17,687 bases of DNA from Erysipelotrichaceae bacterium (GTDB lineage Bacteria > Bacillota_I > Bacilli_A > Erysipelotrichales > Erysipelotrichaceae): contig CAAGJS010000313.1 in assembly GCA_900770275.1 (NCBI GenBank), positions 1 through 17,687 on the forward strand. The letters are read 5' to 3'. How positions within the stretch are numbered: the first letter of the stretch is position 1; the number at the start of each line of letters is the position of its first letter. Position numbers and translations under genes: made by a program. The notes under the pieces were generated by a model. It searched no databases. It saw only the letters and a program-made list of their open reading frames with translations, and had not been told where the DNA came from. Of the stretch, positions 1-7,788 are shown piece after piece.

Positions 1-120
1 TGTACCGCAGCAGCACAACTGAAGTACACATCAAAATTTTACCCTTGGTAGAACAGAGTTTTAAAGTGCCTTCTTGAAAATTTCCTGTTTGAGGTCCATT
101 AGAGAACTTTCCTAGACGAT
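1..120. other. Non-coding flank downstream of tuf
   Basis: This AT-richer stretch lies beyond the tuf terminator. I see no convincing open reading frame, RNA gene or repeat in it. It probably separates the str operon from the next transcription unit outside the window. Confidence 0.4.
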
Positions 121-154
121 AAAAAAACTCTCCCGGGAAATGACCCGGGAGAGT
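121..154 (-). terminator. Rho-independent terminator of the str operon (after tuf)
   Basis: On the minus strand an 11-bp perfect stem (ACTCTCCCGGG pairing with CCCGGGAGAGT, six-base loop) is followed by seven T residues. It begins 24 nt after the tuf stop codon. This is a strong intrinsic terminator closing the rpsL-rpsG-fusA-tuf unit. Confidence 0.93.
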
Positions 155-177
155 CAGTGATGACTGTAATACTCCGA

Positions 178-1371
178 TTACTTGATGATCTCAGTGACGG
201 AGCCGGAACCAACGGTACGGCCGCCTTCACGGATCGAGAACTTCGTGCCGTTCTCAAGAGCGATCGGGGAGAGCAGCTTAACATCCATGACGACGTTGTC
301 GCCCGGCATGCACATCTCAGTGCCTTCCGGCAGAGTGATGACGCCAGTAACGTCAGTCGTACGGAAGTAGAACTGCGGACGATAGTTGGAGACGAACGGT
401 GTATGACGGCCGCCTTCTTCCTTCGTCAGAACGTAAACCTGAGCCTTGAACTCGTTGTGCGGCGTAACGCTTCCCGGCTTAGCGAGAACCTGTCCACGCT
501 CGACCTGATCACGGTTGATACCACGGAGCAGAGCACCGACGTTATCACCAGCCTCAGCGAAGTCCAGAGTCTTACGGAACATTTCAAGAGACGTAACGAC
601 CGTCTTCTGCGTCGGACGCAGACCAACGATTTCAACTTCATCGTTCGGGTGGATCATACCACGCTCAACACGGCCCGTCGCAACAGTACCACGACCAGAA
701 ATCGTGAAGACATCCTCGATAGCCATGAGGAACGGCTTATCGTTATCATGAACCGGGCTCGGGATGTAAGTATCAATTGCATCGAGCAGTTCCTTGATAG
801 CCGGTGTCCACTTCGGATCGCCTTCAAGAGCCTTCAGAGCAGAACCACGGATAACCGGGCAGTTCTCACCATCGAAGCCGTACTCAGTCAGAAGATCACG
901 AGTCTCCATCTCAACGAGATCGATCAGCTCAGGATCATCAACCATGTCGCACTTGTTCAGGAAGACAACGATGCTCGGAACACCTACCTGACGAGCGAGC
1001 AGGATGTGCTCACGTGTCTGAGGCATCGGTCCATCAGTAGCTGCAACAACGAGGATTGCACCATCCATCTGAGCAGCACCGGTGATCATGTTCTTGACAT
1101 AGTCAGCATGCCCCGGGCAGTCAACGTGTGCATAGTGACGCTTCAGAGTCTGGTACTCAACATGCGCCGTGTTAATGGTAATACCACGAGCCTTCTCTTC
1201 CGGAGCACCATCGATCTGGTCATAAGCCTCAAATACTGCATGACCATCTTCCGGATGCTCAGAGAGATACTTCGTAATTGCCGCTGTCAGTGTCGTCTTG
1301 CCGTGGTCAACGTGACCAATGGTACCAACGTTAACATGTTCCAGCGAACGGTCGAAATGTTCCTTAGCCAT
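178..1371 (-). CDS. tuf: Translation elongation factor Tu
   Basis: EF-Tu is the GTPase that delivers aminoacyl-tRNA to the ribosomal A site in the cytoplasm. The 397-residue product is full length for the family. It shows the P-loop GHVDHGKT at about residues 19-26, the switch region ARGITI, DCPGH at 84-88 and the guanine-specificity motif NKCD at 139-142, followed by the two beta-barrel domains. The ATG at 1371 is preceded by a good Shine-Dalgarno, AGGAGG, about 10 nt upstream. It is the last gene of the str operon, 114 nt after fusA, and that spacer carries a candidate promoter, so tuf may also be transcribed alone. The stop is TAA. Identity is certain from the motifs and the operon context. 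Confidence 0.99.
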   Translation of the reverse strand: MAKEHFDRSLEHVNVGTIGHVDHGKTTLTAAITKYLSEHPEDGHAVFEAYDQIDGAPEEKARGITINTAHVEYQTLKRHYAHVDCPGHADYVKNMITGAAQMDGAILVVAATDGPMPQTREHILLARQVGVPSIVVFLNKCDMVDDPELIDLVEMETRDLLTEYGFDGENCPVIRGSALKALEGDPKWTPAIKELLDAIDTYIPSPVHDNDKPFLMAIEDVFTISGRGTVATGRVERGMIHPNDEVEIVGLRPTQKTVVTSLEMFRKTLDFAEAGDNVGALLRGINRDQVERGQVLAKPGSVTPHNEFKAQVYVLTKEEGGRHTPFVSNYRPQFYFRTTDVTGVITLPEGTEMCMPGDNVVMDVKLLSPIALENGTKFSIREGGRTVGSGSVTEIIK

Positions 1372-1418
1372 AAGTAATTTATCCTCCTGGAATTTCTTTC
1401 TGTATTCAGACCGTAACT

Positions 1419-1447
1419 ATTTTAAGATATCCGGTCCTTGTTTGCAA
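1419..1447 (-). promoter_or_regulatory. Candidate internal promoter for tuf
   Basis: In the fusA-tuf spacer the minus strand carries TTGCAA (1442-1447) as a -35 element and TAAAAT (1419-1424) as a -10 element, separated by exactly 17 nt. The -10 matches consensus at five of six bases and the -35 at four. The start site would lie about 40 nt upstream of the tuf ATG. This would give extra tuf transcription beyond the operon promoter. It is a sequence match only. Confidence 0.5.
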
Positions 1448-1456
1448 TGCTGTTTG

Positions 1457-1475
1457 AACGCTTATTACAAGCGCT
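1457..1475 (-). other. Small hairpin in the fusA-tuf spacer
   Basis: On the minus-strand RNA, AGCGCUU can pair with AAGCGUU (seven pairs, one G-U) around a five-base loop, shortly after the fusA stop. No U-tract follows, so it is unlikely to be a full terminator. It could act as a processing or mRNA 3'-end-stabilising structure. Confidence 0.3.
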
Positions 1476-1485
1476 AATGAAGCAG

Positions 1486-3567
1486 TTAAGCGGCCTTATC
1501 CGCGTTCACTTTTTCGCGGATTTCCTTAGCGATGGAAGCCGGTACCTGCTCGTAGTGATCTGTCTGCATGATGTAGGTTCCACGGCCCTGCGTAATGGAA
1601 CGCAGATCCGTTACATAACCGAACATCTCAGCCAGCGGGACGAAGCTCTCGATCTTGATTGCGTTGCCTGTCTCTTCCTGGTTGCGGATCTGACCTCTTC
1701 TCTTAACGAGGTCGCCCATAACCGAACCAAGATACTCAGCCGGAGCTGTGACATCGACACGCATGATCGGTTCCAGAATGACCGGATCGCACTTCTTGGC
1801 AGCTTCACGCAGTGCCAGACCAGCAGCGATCTTATAAGCCTGCTCCGAAGAGTCGACTTCATGATAGGAACCGTCGAACAGCTGAGCCTTGATATCAACA
1901 ACCGGATAACCAGCTGTCAGACCATTGTTCAGAGCCTCTTCCAGACCCTGCTGCGTCGGCTTGATGAATTCCTTCGGAACCGAGCCGCCAACAGTAACAT
2001 CCTCAAATTCGAAGCCCTTGCCCGGATTCGGGATAAAGCGAATCCAGACATCACCATACTGACCATGACCACCGGACTGACGAACAAAACGGCCCTCAAC
2101 TTCAGCTTCCTTCGTAATCGTCTCACGGTAAGCAACCTGCGGCTTGCCAGCCGTAGCTTCTACCTTAAACTCACGGCGCATACGGTCCATGATGATATCG
2201 AGCTGCAGCTCACCGACACCGGCGATGATCGTCTGACCCGTCTCCTCATCGGTGAAGCACTTGAAGGTAGGATCCTCTTCTGCAAGCTTCTGCAGAGCGC
2301 TGTCCATCTTCTGCGAATCAGCCTTCGTCTTCGGCTCAACGGACATCTGAATAACCGGCTCCGGGAACACCATCTGCATCAGCTCAATCGGATGAGCCTC
2401 ATCGCAGAGCGTATCGGAAGTCGTCGTATACTTCAGACCAACGGCCCCCGCAATATCACCCGTATAGACATCGGTGATATCAGCACGGTGGTTTGCATGC
2501 ATACGAACCAGACGGCCCAGACGCTCACGCTTACCCTTGGTAGCGTTGAGAACGTAGGAGCCAGCCGTCGCATGACCCGAGTAGACACGGAAATATGTCA
2601 GACGGCCAACGAACGGATCGGTCGCAATCTTGAATGCCAGCGCACTGAACGGTGCATCATCGGACGGCTCACGCTCTTCCGGCGTACCGTCGGCCAGATG
2701 ACCCTTGGTAGCACCGATATCGATCGGAGACGGCAGATAATCAACAACCGCATCCAGCAGCAGCTGAACGCCCTTGTTCTTGTATGCGGAACCGCACAGA
2801 ACCGGGAAGAACTCAGCGGAAATAACACCCTTACGGATGGCACGCTTCACTTCTTCAATCGTCGGCTCCTCGCCTTCCAGAACCTTCATCATGACATCGT
2901 CATCGTAATCAGCGATGGCTTCGAGCATGATCTGGTGACGGCGCTGTGCCTCTTCCTTGAACTGATCCTCGATCTCTTCCGTATGAATCTCGGTGCCGAG
3001 ATCGTTCTCATACATCTCCTGCTTCATGGTGACCAGGTCGATGATGCCGCGGAAGCTGTTCTCACGGCCAACCGGCATCTGAATCGCAGCCGCCTTAGCA
3101 CCAAGACGATCACCGATCGAAGCAACCGACATATCGAAGTCGGCACCCGTCGCATCCATCTTGTTGGAGAATACGATACGCGGAACATGATATTCCGTCG
3201 CCTGACGCCAAACGGTTTCCGTCTGCGGCTCAACACCGGCCTTGGAATCGAGAACCGTCACCGCGCCATCGAGAACACGCAGCGAACGCTCTACTTCAGC
3301 GGTGAAGTCAACGTGCCCCGGTGTATCGATGATGTTGATCTGGCAGTCCTTCCAGTGGCAGGTTGTAGCTGCCGATGTAATGGTAATTCCACGCTCACGC
3401 TCCTGGTCCATCCAGTCCATCTGCGAAGCACCATCATGGGTCTCGCCGATCTTGTAGATTTTTCCAGTGTAGTACAGGATACGCTCCGTTGTGGTTGTCT
3501 TGCCGGCATCAATGTGGGCCATGATACCAATGTTGCGAATCTTGTCGATCGGAAATTCTCTAGGCAT
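1486..3567 (-). CDS. fusA: Translation elongation factor G
   Basis: EF-G is the GTPase that drives ribosomal translocation and, with ribosome recycling factor, subunit splitting. The product is 693 residues, the usual bacterial length. Visible motifs are the P-loop AHIDAGKT at about residues 17-24, the switch I element RGITI, DTPGHVDF around residue 82, and NKMD near 136. Domain IV is recognisable by SGGHGQYGDV, and the C-terminal domain carries LVKRRGQI. The ATG at 3567 is preceded by AAGGAAG as ribosome binding site. It lies 23 nt after rpsG and 114 nt before tuf, in conserved str-operon order. The stop is TAA. The protein looks intact and ordinary. Confidence 0.99.
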   Translation of the reverse strand: MPREFPIDKIRNIGIMAHIDAGKTTTTERILYYTGKIYKIGETHDGASQMDWMDQERERGITITSAATTCHWKDCQINIIDTPGHVDFTAEVERSLRVLDGAVTVLDSKAGVEPQTETVWRQATEYHVPRIVFSNKMDATGADFDMSVASIGDRLGAKAAAIQMPVGRENSFRGIIDLVTMKQEMYENDLGTEIHTEEIEDQFKEEAQRRHQIMLEAIADYDDDVMMKVLEGEEPTIEEVKRAIRKGVISAEFFPVLCGSAYKNKGVQLLLDAVVDYLPSPIDIGATKGHLADGTPEEREPSDDAPFSALAFKIATDPFVGRLTYFRVYSGHATAGSYVLNATKGKRERLGRLVRMHANHRADITDVYTGDIAGAVGLKYTTTSDTLCDEAHPIELMQMVFPEPVIQMSVEPKTKADSQKMDSALQKLAEEDPTFKCFTDEETGQTIIAGVGELQLDIIMDRMRREFKVEATAGKPQVAYRETITKEAEVEGRFVRQSGGHGQYGDVWIRFIPNPGKGFEFEDVTVGGSVPKEFIKPTQQGLEEALNNGLTAGYPVVDIKAQLFDGSYHEVDSSEQAYKIAAGLALREAAKKCDPVILEPIMRVDVTAPAEYLGSVMGDLVKRRGQIRNQEETGNAIKIESFVPLAEMFGYVTDLRSITQGRGTYIMQTDHYEQVPASIAKEIREKVNADKAA

Positions 3568-3590
3568 ATATCTTCCTTTCCCTTACGAAA

Positions 3591-4061
3591 TTACCAACGG
3601 AAATGTGCGAAGGCCTTGTTTGCTTCGGCCATCTTGTGAGTATCTTCCTTCTTCTTTACAGAAGCTCCTGTTCCATTTGCGGCATCCATAATCTCACCCG
3701 CAAGACGCTGCTCCATCGTCGGTTCATGACGCAGACGAGCATAGCTTACGAGCCACCGCAGACCCAGCGTCAGCTTACGCTCAGCAGATACTTCAACAGG
3801 TACCTGGTAGTTAGCGCCGCCGACACGACGAACCTTGAGTTCCAGAGACGGCATAACATTTCCAAGAGCCTTCTCAAAGACCTCCATCGGATTCTGCTGT
3901 GTCTTCTCTTCAACGATGTTGAACGCGTTGTACAGAATGTTCTGCGCCGTTCCACGCTTACCATCGATCATGATACGGTTGATCAGTTTTGTAACGAGCT
4001 TCGAGTTATAGATCGGATCCGGAAGTACGTCACGCTTTGCTACATAACCCTTTCTAGGCAT
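3591..4061 (-). CDS. rpsG: 30S ribosomal protein S7
   Basis: S7 is a primary 16S rRNA-binding protein that nucleates assembly of the 30S head and lies near the E site. The 156-residue product has the typical bacterial length and N terminus (MPRKGYVAKRDVLPDP) and the conserved blocks KLINRIMIDGKRGTAQ and RVGGANYQVPVEV. The ATG at 4061 follows a clear AGGAG ribosome binding site. It sits 18 nt after rpsL and 23 nt before fusA, so the three genes are clearly co-transcribed. In other bacteria S7 can autoregulate this operon by binding its mRNA; no S7 site could be confirmed here. Confidence 0.98.
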   Translation of the reverse strand: MPRKGYVAKRDVLPDPIYNSKLVTKLINRIMIDGKRGTAQNILYNAFNIVEEKTQQNPMEVFEKALGNVMPSLELKVRRVGGANYQVPVEVSAERKLTLGLRWLVSYARLRHEPTMEQRLAGEIMDAANGTGASVKKKEDTHKMAEANKAFAHFRW

Positions 4062-4079
4062 CTTCTTTCTCCTCTCTGA

Positions 4080-4499
4080 TTACTTGGAAGCCTTCGGCTT
4101 CTTGGCACCGTACAGCGAACGGCCCTGATTGCGTCCATCGACGCCTGCGCAGTCCAGCGTACCGCGAATGATGTGATAACGAACACCCGGCAGATCCTTA
4201 ACACGTCCGCCGCGGATCATGACAACGGAGTGCTCCTGCAGGTTGTGACCAACACCCGGGATATAAGCTGTAACTTCCAGACCATTGGACAGACGAACAC
4301 GAGCGTACTTACGAAGAGCAGAGTTCGGCTTCTTCGGCGTCATCGTGCCGACACGGGTGCAAACACCGCGCTTCTGCGGGCTTGCCAGACGAGTCGGACG
4401 GTTCTCAAGCGAATTGTATCCGCGGTTGAGAGCCGGAGACTTGGATTTGTAGACCTTATTAGTACGTCCCTTACGTACCAACTGATTAATTGTAGGCAT
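4080..4499 (-). CDS. rpsL: 30S ribosomal protein S12
   Basis: S12 lies at the decoding centre of the 30S subunit and affects translational accuracy. The start chosen is the ATG at 4499 (MPTINQLVRKG), which gives 139 residues, the family length. A longer in-frame ATG at 4553 would add 18 unrelated residues and was rejected. Two GGAG elements lie just upstream of 4499. The conserved PKKPNSALRK and GGRVKDLPGVRYH segments keep the lysines whose substitution classically causes streptomycin resistance, so the protein is of the sensitive type by sequence. It is the first gene of the str operon, about 100 nt downstream of a strong promoter. Confidence 0.98.
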   Translation of the reverse strand: MPTINQLVRKGRTNKVYKSKSPALNRGYNSLENRPTRLASPQKRGVCTRVGTMTPKKPNSALRKYARVRLSNGLEVTAYIPGVGHNLQEHSVVMIRGGRVKDLPGVRYHIIRGTLDCAGVDGRNQGRSLYGAKKPKASK

Positions 4500-4560
4500 T
4501 TCTCCTACTCCTTTCCTATGCACACATTTCCGTGTGGTTCCTCTTCTCAGCAATATTTAC

Positions 4561-4580
4561 GGGTACGAAAAGTCGTACCC
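4561..4580 (-). promoter_or_regulatory. Leader hairpin in the 5' UTR of the str operon
   Basis: A perfect 8-bp inverted repeat, GGGTACGA and TCGTACCC with a four-base loop, lies between the -10 element and the rpsL start on the transcribed strand. No U-tract follows, so it is not a simple terminator. It could stabilise the mRNA or serve as a protein-binding leader element. A weaker CACAC/GTGTG hairpin follows at about 4520-4535. Confidence 0.5.
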
Positions 4581-4600
4581 GGATTCAGCCAAGCTCATGC

Positions 4601-4630
4601 ATAATACAGCGCATATATCCCCGTTGTCAA
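4601..4630 (-). promoter_or_regulatory. Sigma-A-type promoter of the str operon
   Basis: The minus strand carries a perfect -35 TTGACA (4625-4630), an 18-nt spacer and the -10 TATTAT (4601-4606, five of six). It lies about 100 nt upstream of rpsL and downstream of the preceding terminator. It is the best promoter match in the window and fits a highly expressed ribosomal operon. Confidence 0.8.
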
Positions 4631-4693
4631 TAAGTTTTCATAATTTTTACATAACAACGAAGCCAAGCGTGCCAAAACCGACGCCCAAGCCAT

Positions 4694-4735
4694 AAAAACA
4701 GGCACCGGAAACAGATAAATACCGCTTCCGATGCC
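4694..4735 (-). terminator. Intrinsic terminator after the surface-protein gene
   Basis: On the minus strand GGCATCGGAA pairs with TTCCGGTGCC (10 pairs, one G-U) around a loop of about 15 bases, followed by TGTTTTT. It lies just after the stop of the InlB-repeat gene and before the str promoter, insulating the two units. Confidence 0.8.
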
Positions 4736-4763
4736 AGACACAGACCTATAGAACAGGATCCAA

Positions 4764-6962
4764 TCAGTCCATCTTGAACTTATTCTTCGTAATCAATACC
4801 ACGCAAACGACCAGAACGACGATGCCGCCCCACCATACGGCAACGCTGCGGTTCCACGCAGATTCCTCCGCCTGATCTACACCGGTCTTTGGAACGATAC
4901 GCGGCGATGTTGAAGTCTGCGGGAAGTAAGTGCTGCCTGTCGCAGCCGTGGACGATTTCGAAGCGGAAGACGAGGACGAAGAAGAACCGTTCTTCTTCCA
5001 GCCCGCATAGACACGGTTGGCGGATGATTTGTCCGTATCAACAAGTACCTCCGTATACGGGCCCTTCGTGCATGCAGGATCTAGATACCATCCCGTAAAC
5101 GTCCAGTCTGAAGATACCTTACTCAGATCCAGCAAAGTTCCAATGTCCGCCAGCGTCAGCTTACTGTTATTGGCAAGCTGCGATATCGAAGCACTTGAAT
5201 CAACGGATCCGCTTGTCGTAACGCCGAAGTGTGCGAAGTTGAAGTCATACGTTAGCTGTGTCGTCGAAGGAATGTCACCCCATTGCGCCGTCAATGTCAT
5301 GCCTGCACCGGTGCGCGAAGCGTTTTCAGCCATAGCACTCGTTGTGACGGTATCTGCTGCAGTATTGGGGATCATCGGCGCCGTTGAATTGGGATAGTAG
5401 ATCTTCCCATCGCCGCTCGACTTCCAGCCGATGAATACCTTTCCTGCCGGAGCCGTGATGCCATCTGCCGAAGCCACCGGAATACCGGCATTTTCGTAGT
5501 ACCACGTCGAATCCGAAGGAACGCTGCCGCTGCCTCCATTGAGGTCGTACGATACCTGCCAGGCATCGATGCTGCGCCACTCGGCCTTCAGCGTAATGTT
5601 GTCCGTAACACCATCGGCGAAGTTATACGGTTTCCCGTTCAGTGTCCAGCCAAGGAAAATATGGCCCGGATAGGTCGGATCTGCAGGCTGCGAAACATTG
5701 TGACCGTATTCAACATCACGGATCGGATCAATCGAGGAACCCTTGCCTGTATCAAAGGATACCGTAAAGGTCTTCGGAACCCACCTGGCAAAGAGATCAA
5801 ACTCATATGCCGGCATCGTTGAACCTTCAAAAGAGAAAGATTTCGAAAGCTTCGAATCCGTATACCAGCCCTCAAAGACATAGGTCTCATTTCCAACGGT
5901 CTTAGTCGTCTGACCGACTACATAAGAAGAAGGATTGTACTGACTCAGATCATCCTGATAAAGAACGGATTGTGAAGGAACTTCTGGTCCACCTTCAGTA
6001 TTGAAGTTGAGAGTATAGCTGTTGCGCCGATAATAAATGCGAATAGGATCATCCTTTCCTTCATATATATGCTGAGTTCCATCCGCATTGTAAACAACAT
6101 GATAATCAACGCCCGGATAATCTTTTTCAAACTGATCCACCGGATATGCAAAGTAAACTACTGTATTTCCGTTAGCGAGATAGTAATAATGACCGTCGGA
6201 GTATTCCATTGCTGGTGTAAATCCCTCAATGTATCCTTTGGAAATACGCAGCCAGGCGGCCCAGCCGCTCTCCATTGACCAGTCCTTCTGCAGATAATAG
6301 GTATGTGTGTCACCCTGTCCTCTGCGCGGAGTGTTATGAACCACCTCACGCCCATCCGGTGCTTTTCCATGCAGAGTTTCCATATACATCTGCAAATACC
6401 TGTTCATCGGTTTATGTTCGATTCTCGCCAGTTCTACATCATCCTCAGGCATAGCCATCAATTCGGTACTGCTTATTACCAGCGTATCTCCCTTTACAGC
6501 CTCATTGGGATATCCAAAATAATGCGTTTCGTCAAAAAGTACATTTTCCGGAGTGATGGCAAATACATTCTTCCAGAACTGTGCAAGGCTTGCAGAGAAC
6601 TTTACATTGTCATAGTGAAGCTCGGCCGTTGTTCCATCTTCCTTCGGGAAGGTAATGGAAAGATTGTATGCCTTGCACTGATAATAGACATTGAACACAG
6701 TTGACCCGTCATAGCTGATTTCAGGAACGACTGTCTTTTCCGTATTCAGTTCGTACTGGCTATGCTTTTTGTCGTAAGGAGAGGAGAAGACCAGATCCGG
6801 ATCATACTGAGCTTTTTCGCCCGTTGTCCCGTGTTTTTCTTCATCCGCAAGGAACTCATAATCCCATAACACCATCGCCAACGCCGCTGCCTGGCTCCTT
6901 CTGATATTCAATCCAGTATTTGACCGTATATTCCGTATCTGTCGCAGGTTTATACCCTGCAT
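4764..6962 (-). CDS. C-terminal segment of the InlB-repeat surface protein (sortase anchor)
   Basis: This open frame runs to 6962, but its first ~30 codons are out-of-frame sequence; genuine coding begins near 6866 (WDYEF). It holds repeats of the InlB B-type fold, recognisable by YTLNFNTEGG, FEGWYTD, FTVSFDTGKG, FLGWTLNGKPYNF, VSYDLNGGSG and FTGWYLDPACT, each ending in an AEW/ARW/AGW-type strand. A Ser-rich linker follows. The end has the features of a cell-wall sorting signal: VPKTG, about 13 residues, a hydrophobic helix (VVLVVCVVLI) and a basic tail. The protein should be covalently attached to peptidoglycan by a sortase accepting Val at the first position. Such proteins often act as adhesins; the ligand is unknown. 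No start codon with a ribosome binding site was found for independent expression. Confidence 0.7.
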   Translation of the reverse strand: MQGINLRQIRNIRSNTGLNIRRSQAAALAMVLWDYEFLADEEKHGTTGEKAQYDPDLVFSSPYDKKHSQYELNTEKTVVPEISYDGSTVFNVYYQCKAYNLSITFPKEDGTTAELHYDNVKFSASLAQFWKNVFAITPENVLFDETHYFGYPNEAVKGDTLVISSTELMAMPEDDVELARIEHKPMNRYLQMYMETLHGKAPDGREVVHNTPRRGQGDTHTYYLQKDWSMESGWAAWLRISKGYIEGFTPAMEYSDGHYYYLANGNTVVYFAYPVDQFEKDYPGVDYHVVYNADGTQHIYEGKDDPIRIYYRRNSYTLNFNTEGGPEVPSQSVLYQDDLSQYNPSSYVVGQTTKTVGNETYVFEGWYTDSKLSKSFSFEGSTMPAYEFDLFARWVPKTFTVSFDTGKGSSIDPIRDVEYGHNVSQPADPTYPGHIFLGWTLNGKPYNFADGVTDNITLKAEWRSIDAWQVSYDLNGGSGSVPSDSTWYYENAGIPVASADGITAPAGKVFIGWKSSGDGKIYYPNSTAPMIPNTAADTVTTSAMAENASRTGAGMTLTAQWGDIPSTTQLTYDFNFAHFGVTTSGSVDSSASISQLANNSKLTLADIGTLLDLSKVSSDWTFTGWYLDPACTKGPYTEVLVDTDKSSANRVYAGWKKNGSSSSSSSASKSSTAATGSTYFPQTSTSPRIVPKTGVDQAEESAWNRSVAVWWGGIVVLVVCVVLITKNKFKMD

Positions 6963-7788
6963 ACAGAGTCATCGGAGCAGTAACATCCTGCGTAAAGTCA
7001 TACGATTGCGTCAGATCCTTATCGCTGTACCACTGATCGAAGACATAGCCCTGCTTAACCGGATCATCCGGCCTGGTTACCTTCTTATTCTGGGCATCGA
7101 GGGCAATGAACTGCTTTGAAATGGAATAGTCGCTGTTGGTCTCGAAGCTGATCCAGTATCCATCCTTCAGAATCGGATAGAGGTTAACGGATGTATCGCC
7201 AACCTTATACTTACCCGACACATCATCGGTACCGTTCTTCGTTGTGCTCCAGCCATACTGGCACTGCGTCAGCGGCTGTACCTGAATCAGCGGCGCATCT
7301 TTCTCGATTGTCACAGTTGAGTTTGGTGTTACGGGCTGACTCTTGATGAGATTGTCGTACTGATCGTAATAGTAGAGATAAATGGAATCCTGATACTTCG
7401 GATATAGCCTGATCTCTGCCCCATTGACAGGCACATCGCCAACAGTTCCGAAACCAGTAAAGATGTTCCCGGATTCATCCACCCAGCCAAGGAAGTAAGA
7501 CGTATGATCACCAGCCGCAGGTACTTCAGGTTCCAGCAGGGCATCGCCCTTCTTCACGGTCTGCGAAGAGATCAGAGTATTGCTGGCATCATAGAATTCA
7601 TAGGTCTCAACAGGGATATCATCGGTTCCGACGATGGCATAGATCGAGAAACTGCCGGCAGAAAACTGTGCCGAAGTATCGCTGACCTGAACAGAATCAA
7701 CTGCTTCCGCGGCACCATCATCTTTAATGTGAACAACTTCATGATTGTCGCCGGCAACGTCTGATGATGTCTTCAGCGTCACCTGCAC
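6856..7788 (-). CDS. Middle segment of the InlB-repeat surface protein (other frame)
   Basis: This segment continues the same protein in a different frame. It begins at VQVTLKTSSDVAG, which completes the strand VEPAMVKV broken off in the upstream segment, and ends at KEPGSGVGDGV, which continues as WDYEF in the downstream one. The first part is a beta-rich domain ending in AGSFSIYAIV, common in large gut Firmicutes surface proteins. After it come repeat-like units with YFLGWVDESGN, QYGWSTTKNG and VFDQWYSDKDL, ending at TLYAGY. A GTG at 7788 opens the frame but has no ribosome binding site, so independent translation is unlikely. The similarity of its content to the flanking segments is the main evidence that this is one broken gene. 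Confidence 0.6.
   Translation of the reverse strand: MQVTLKTSSDVAGDNHEVVHIKDDGAAEAVDSVQVSDTSAQFSAGSFSIYAIVGTDDIPVETYEFYDASNTLISSQTVKKGDALLEPEVPAAGDHTSYFLGWVDESGNIFTGFGTVGDVPVNGAEIRLYPKYQDSIYLYYYDQYDNLIKSQPVTPNSTVTIEKDAPLIQVQPLTQCQYGWSTTKNGTDDVSGKYKVGDTSVNLYPILKDGYWISFETNSDYSISKQFIALDAQNKKVTRPDDPVKQGYVFDQWYSDKDLTQSYDFTQDVTAPMTLYAGYKPATDTEYTVKYWIEYQKEPGSGVGDGVMGL

Noticed and set aside
157..1377. Long plus-strand open frame (about 406 codons) opposite tuf
   Set aside because: It is antisense to a complete, motif-verified EF-Tu gene, and its product resembles no protein family. Long antisense frames are expected opposite strongly biased genes.
1438..3639. Plus-strand open frame of 733 codons opposite fusA
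   Set aside because: It mirrors the fusA codon pattern and has no ribosome binding site or recognisable domain.
4500..4553. Upstream start for rpsL
   Set aside because: It would add 18 residues absent from S12, and the good ribosome binding site lies directly before 4499.
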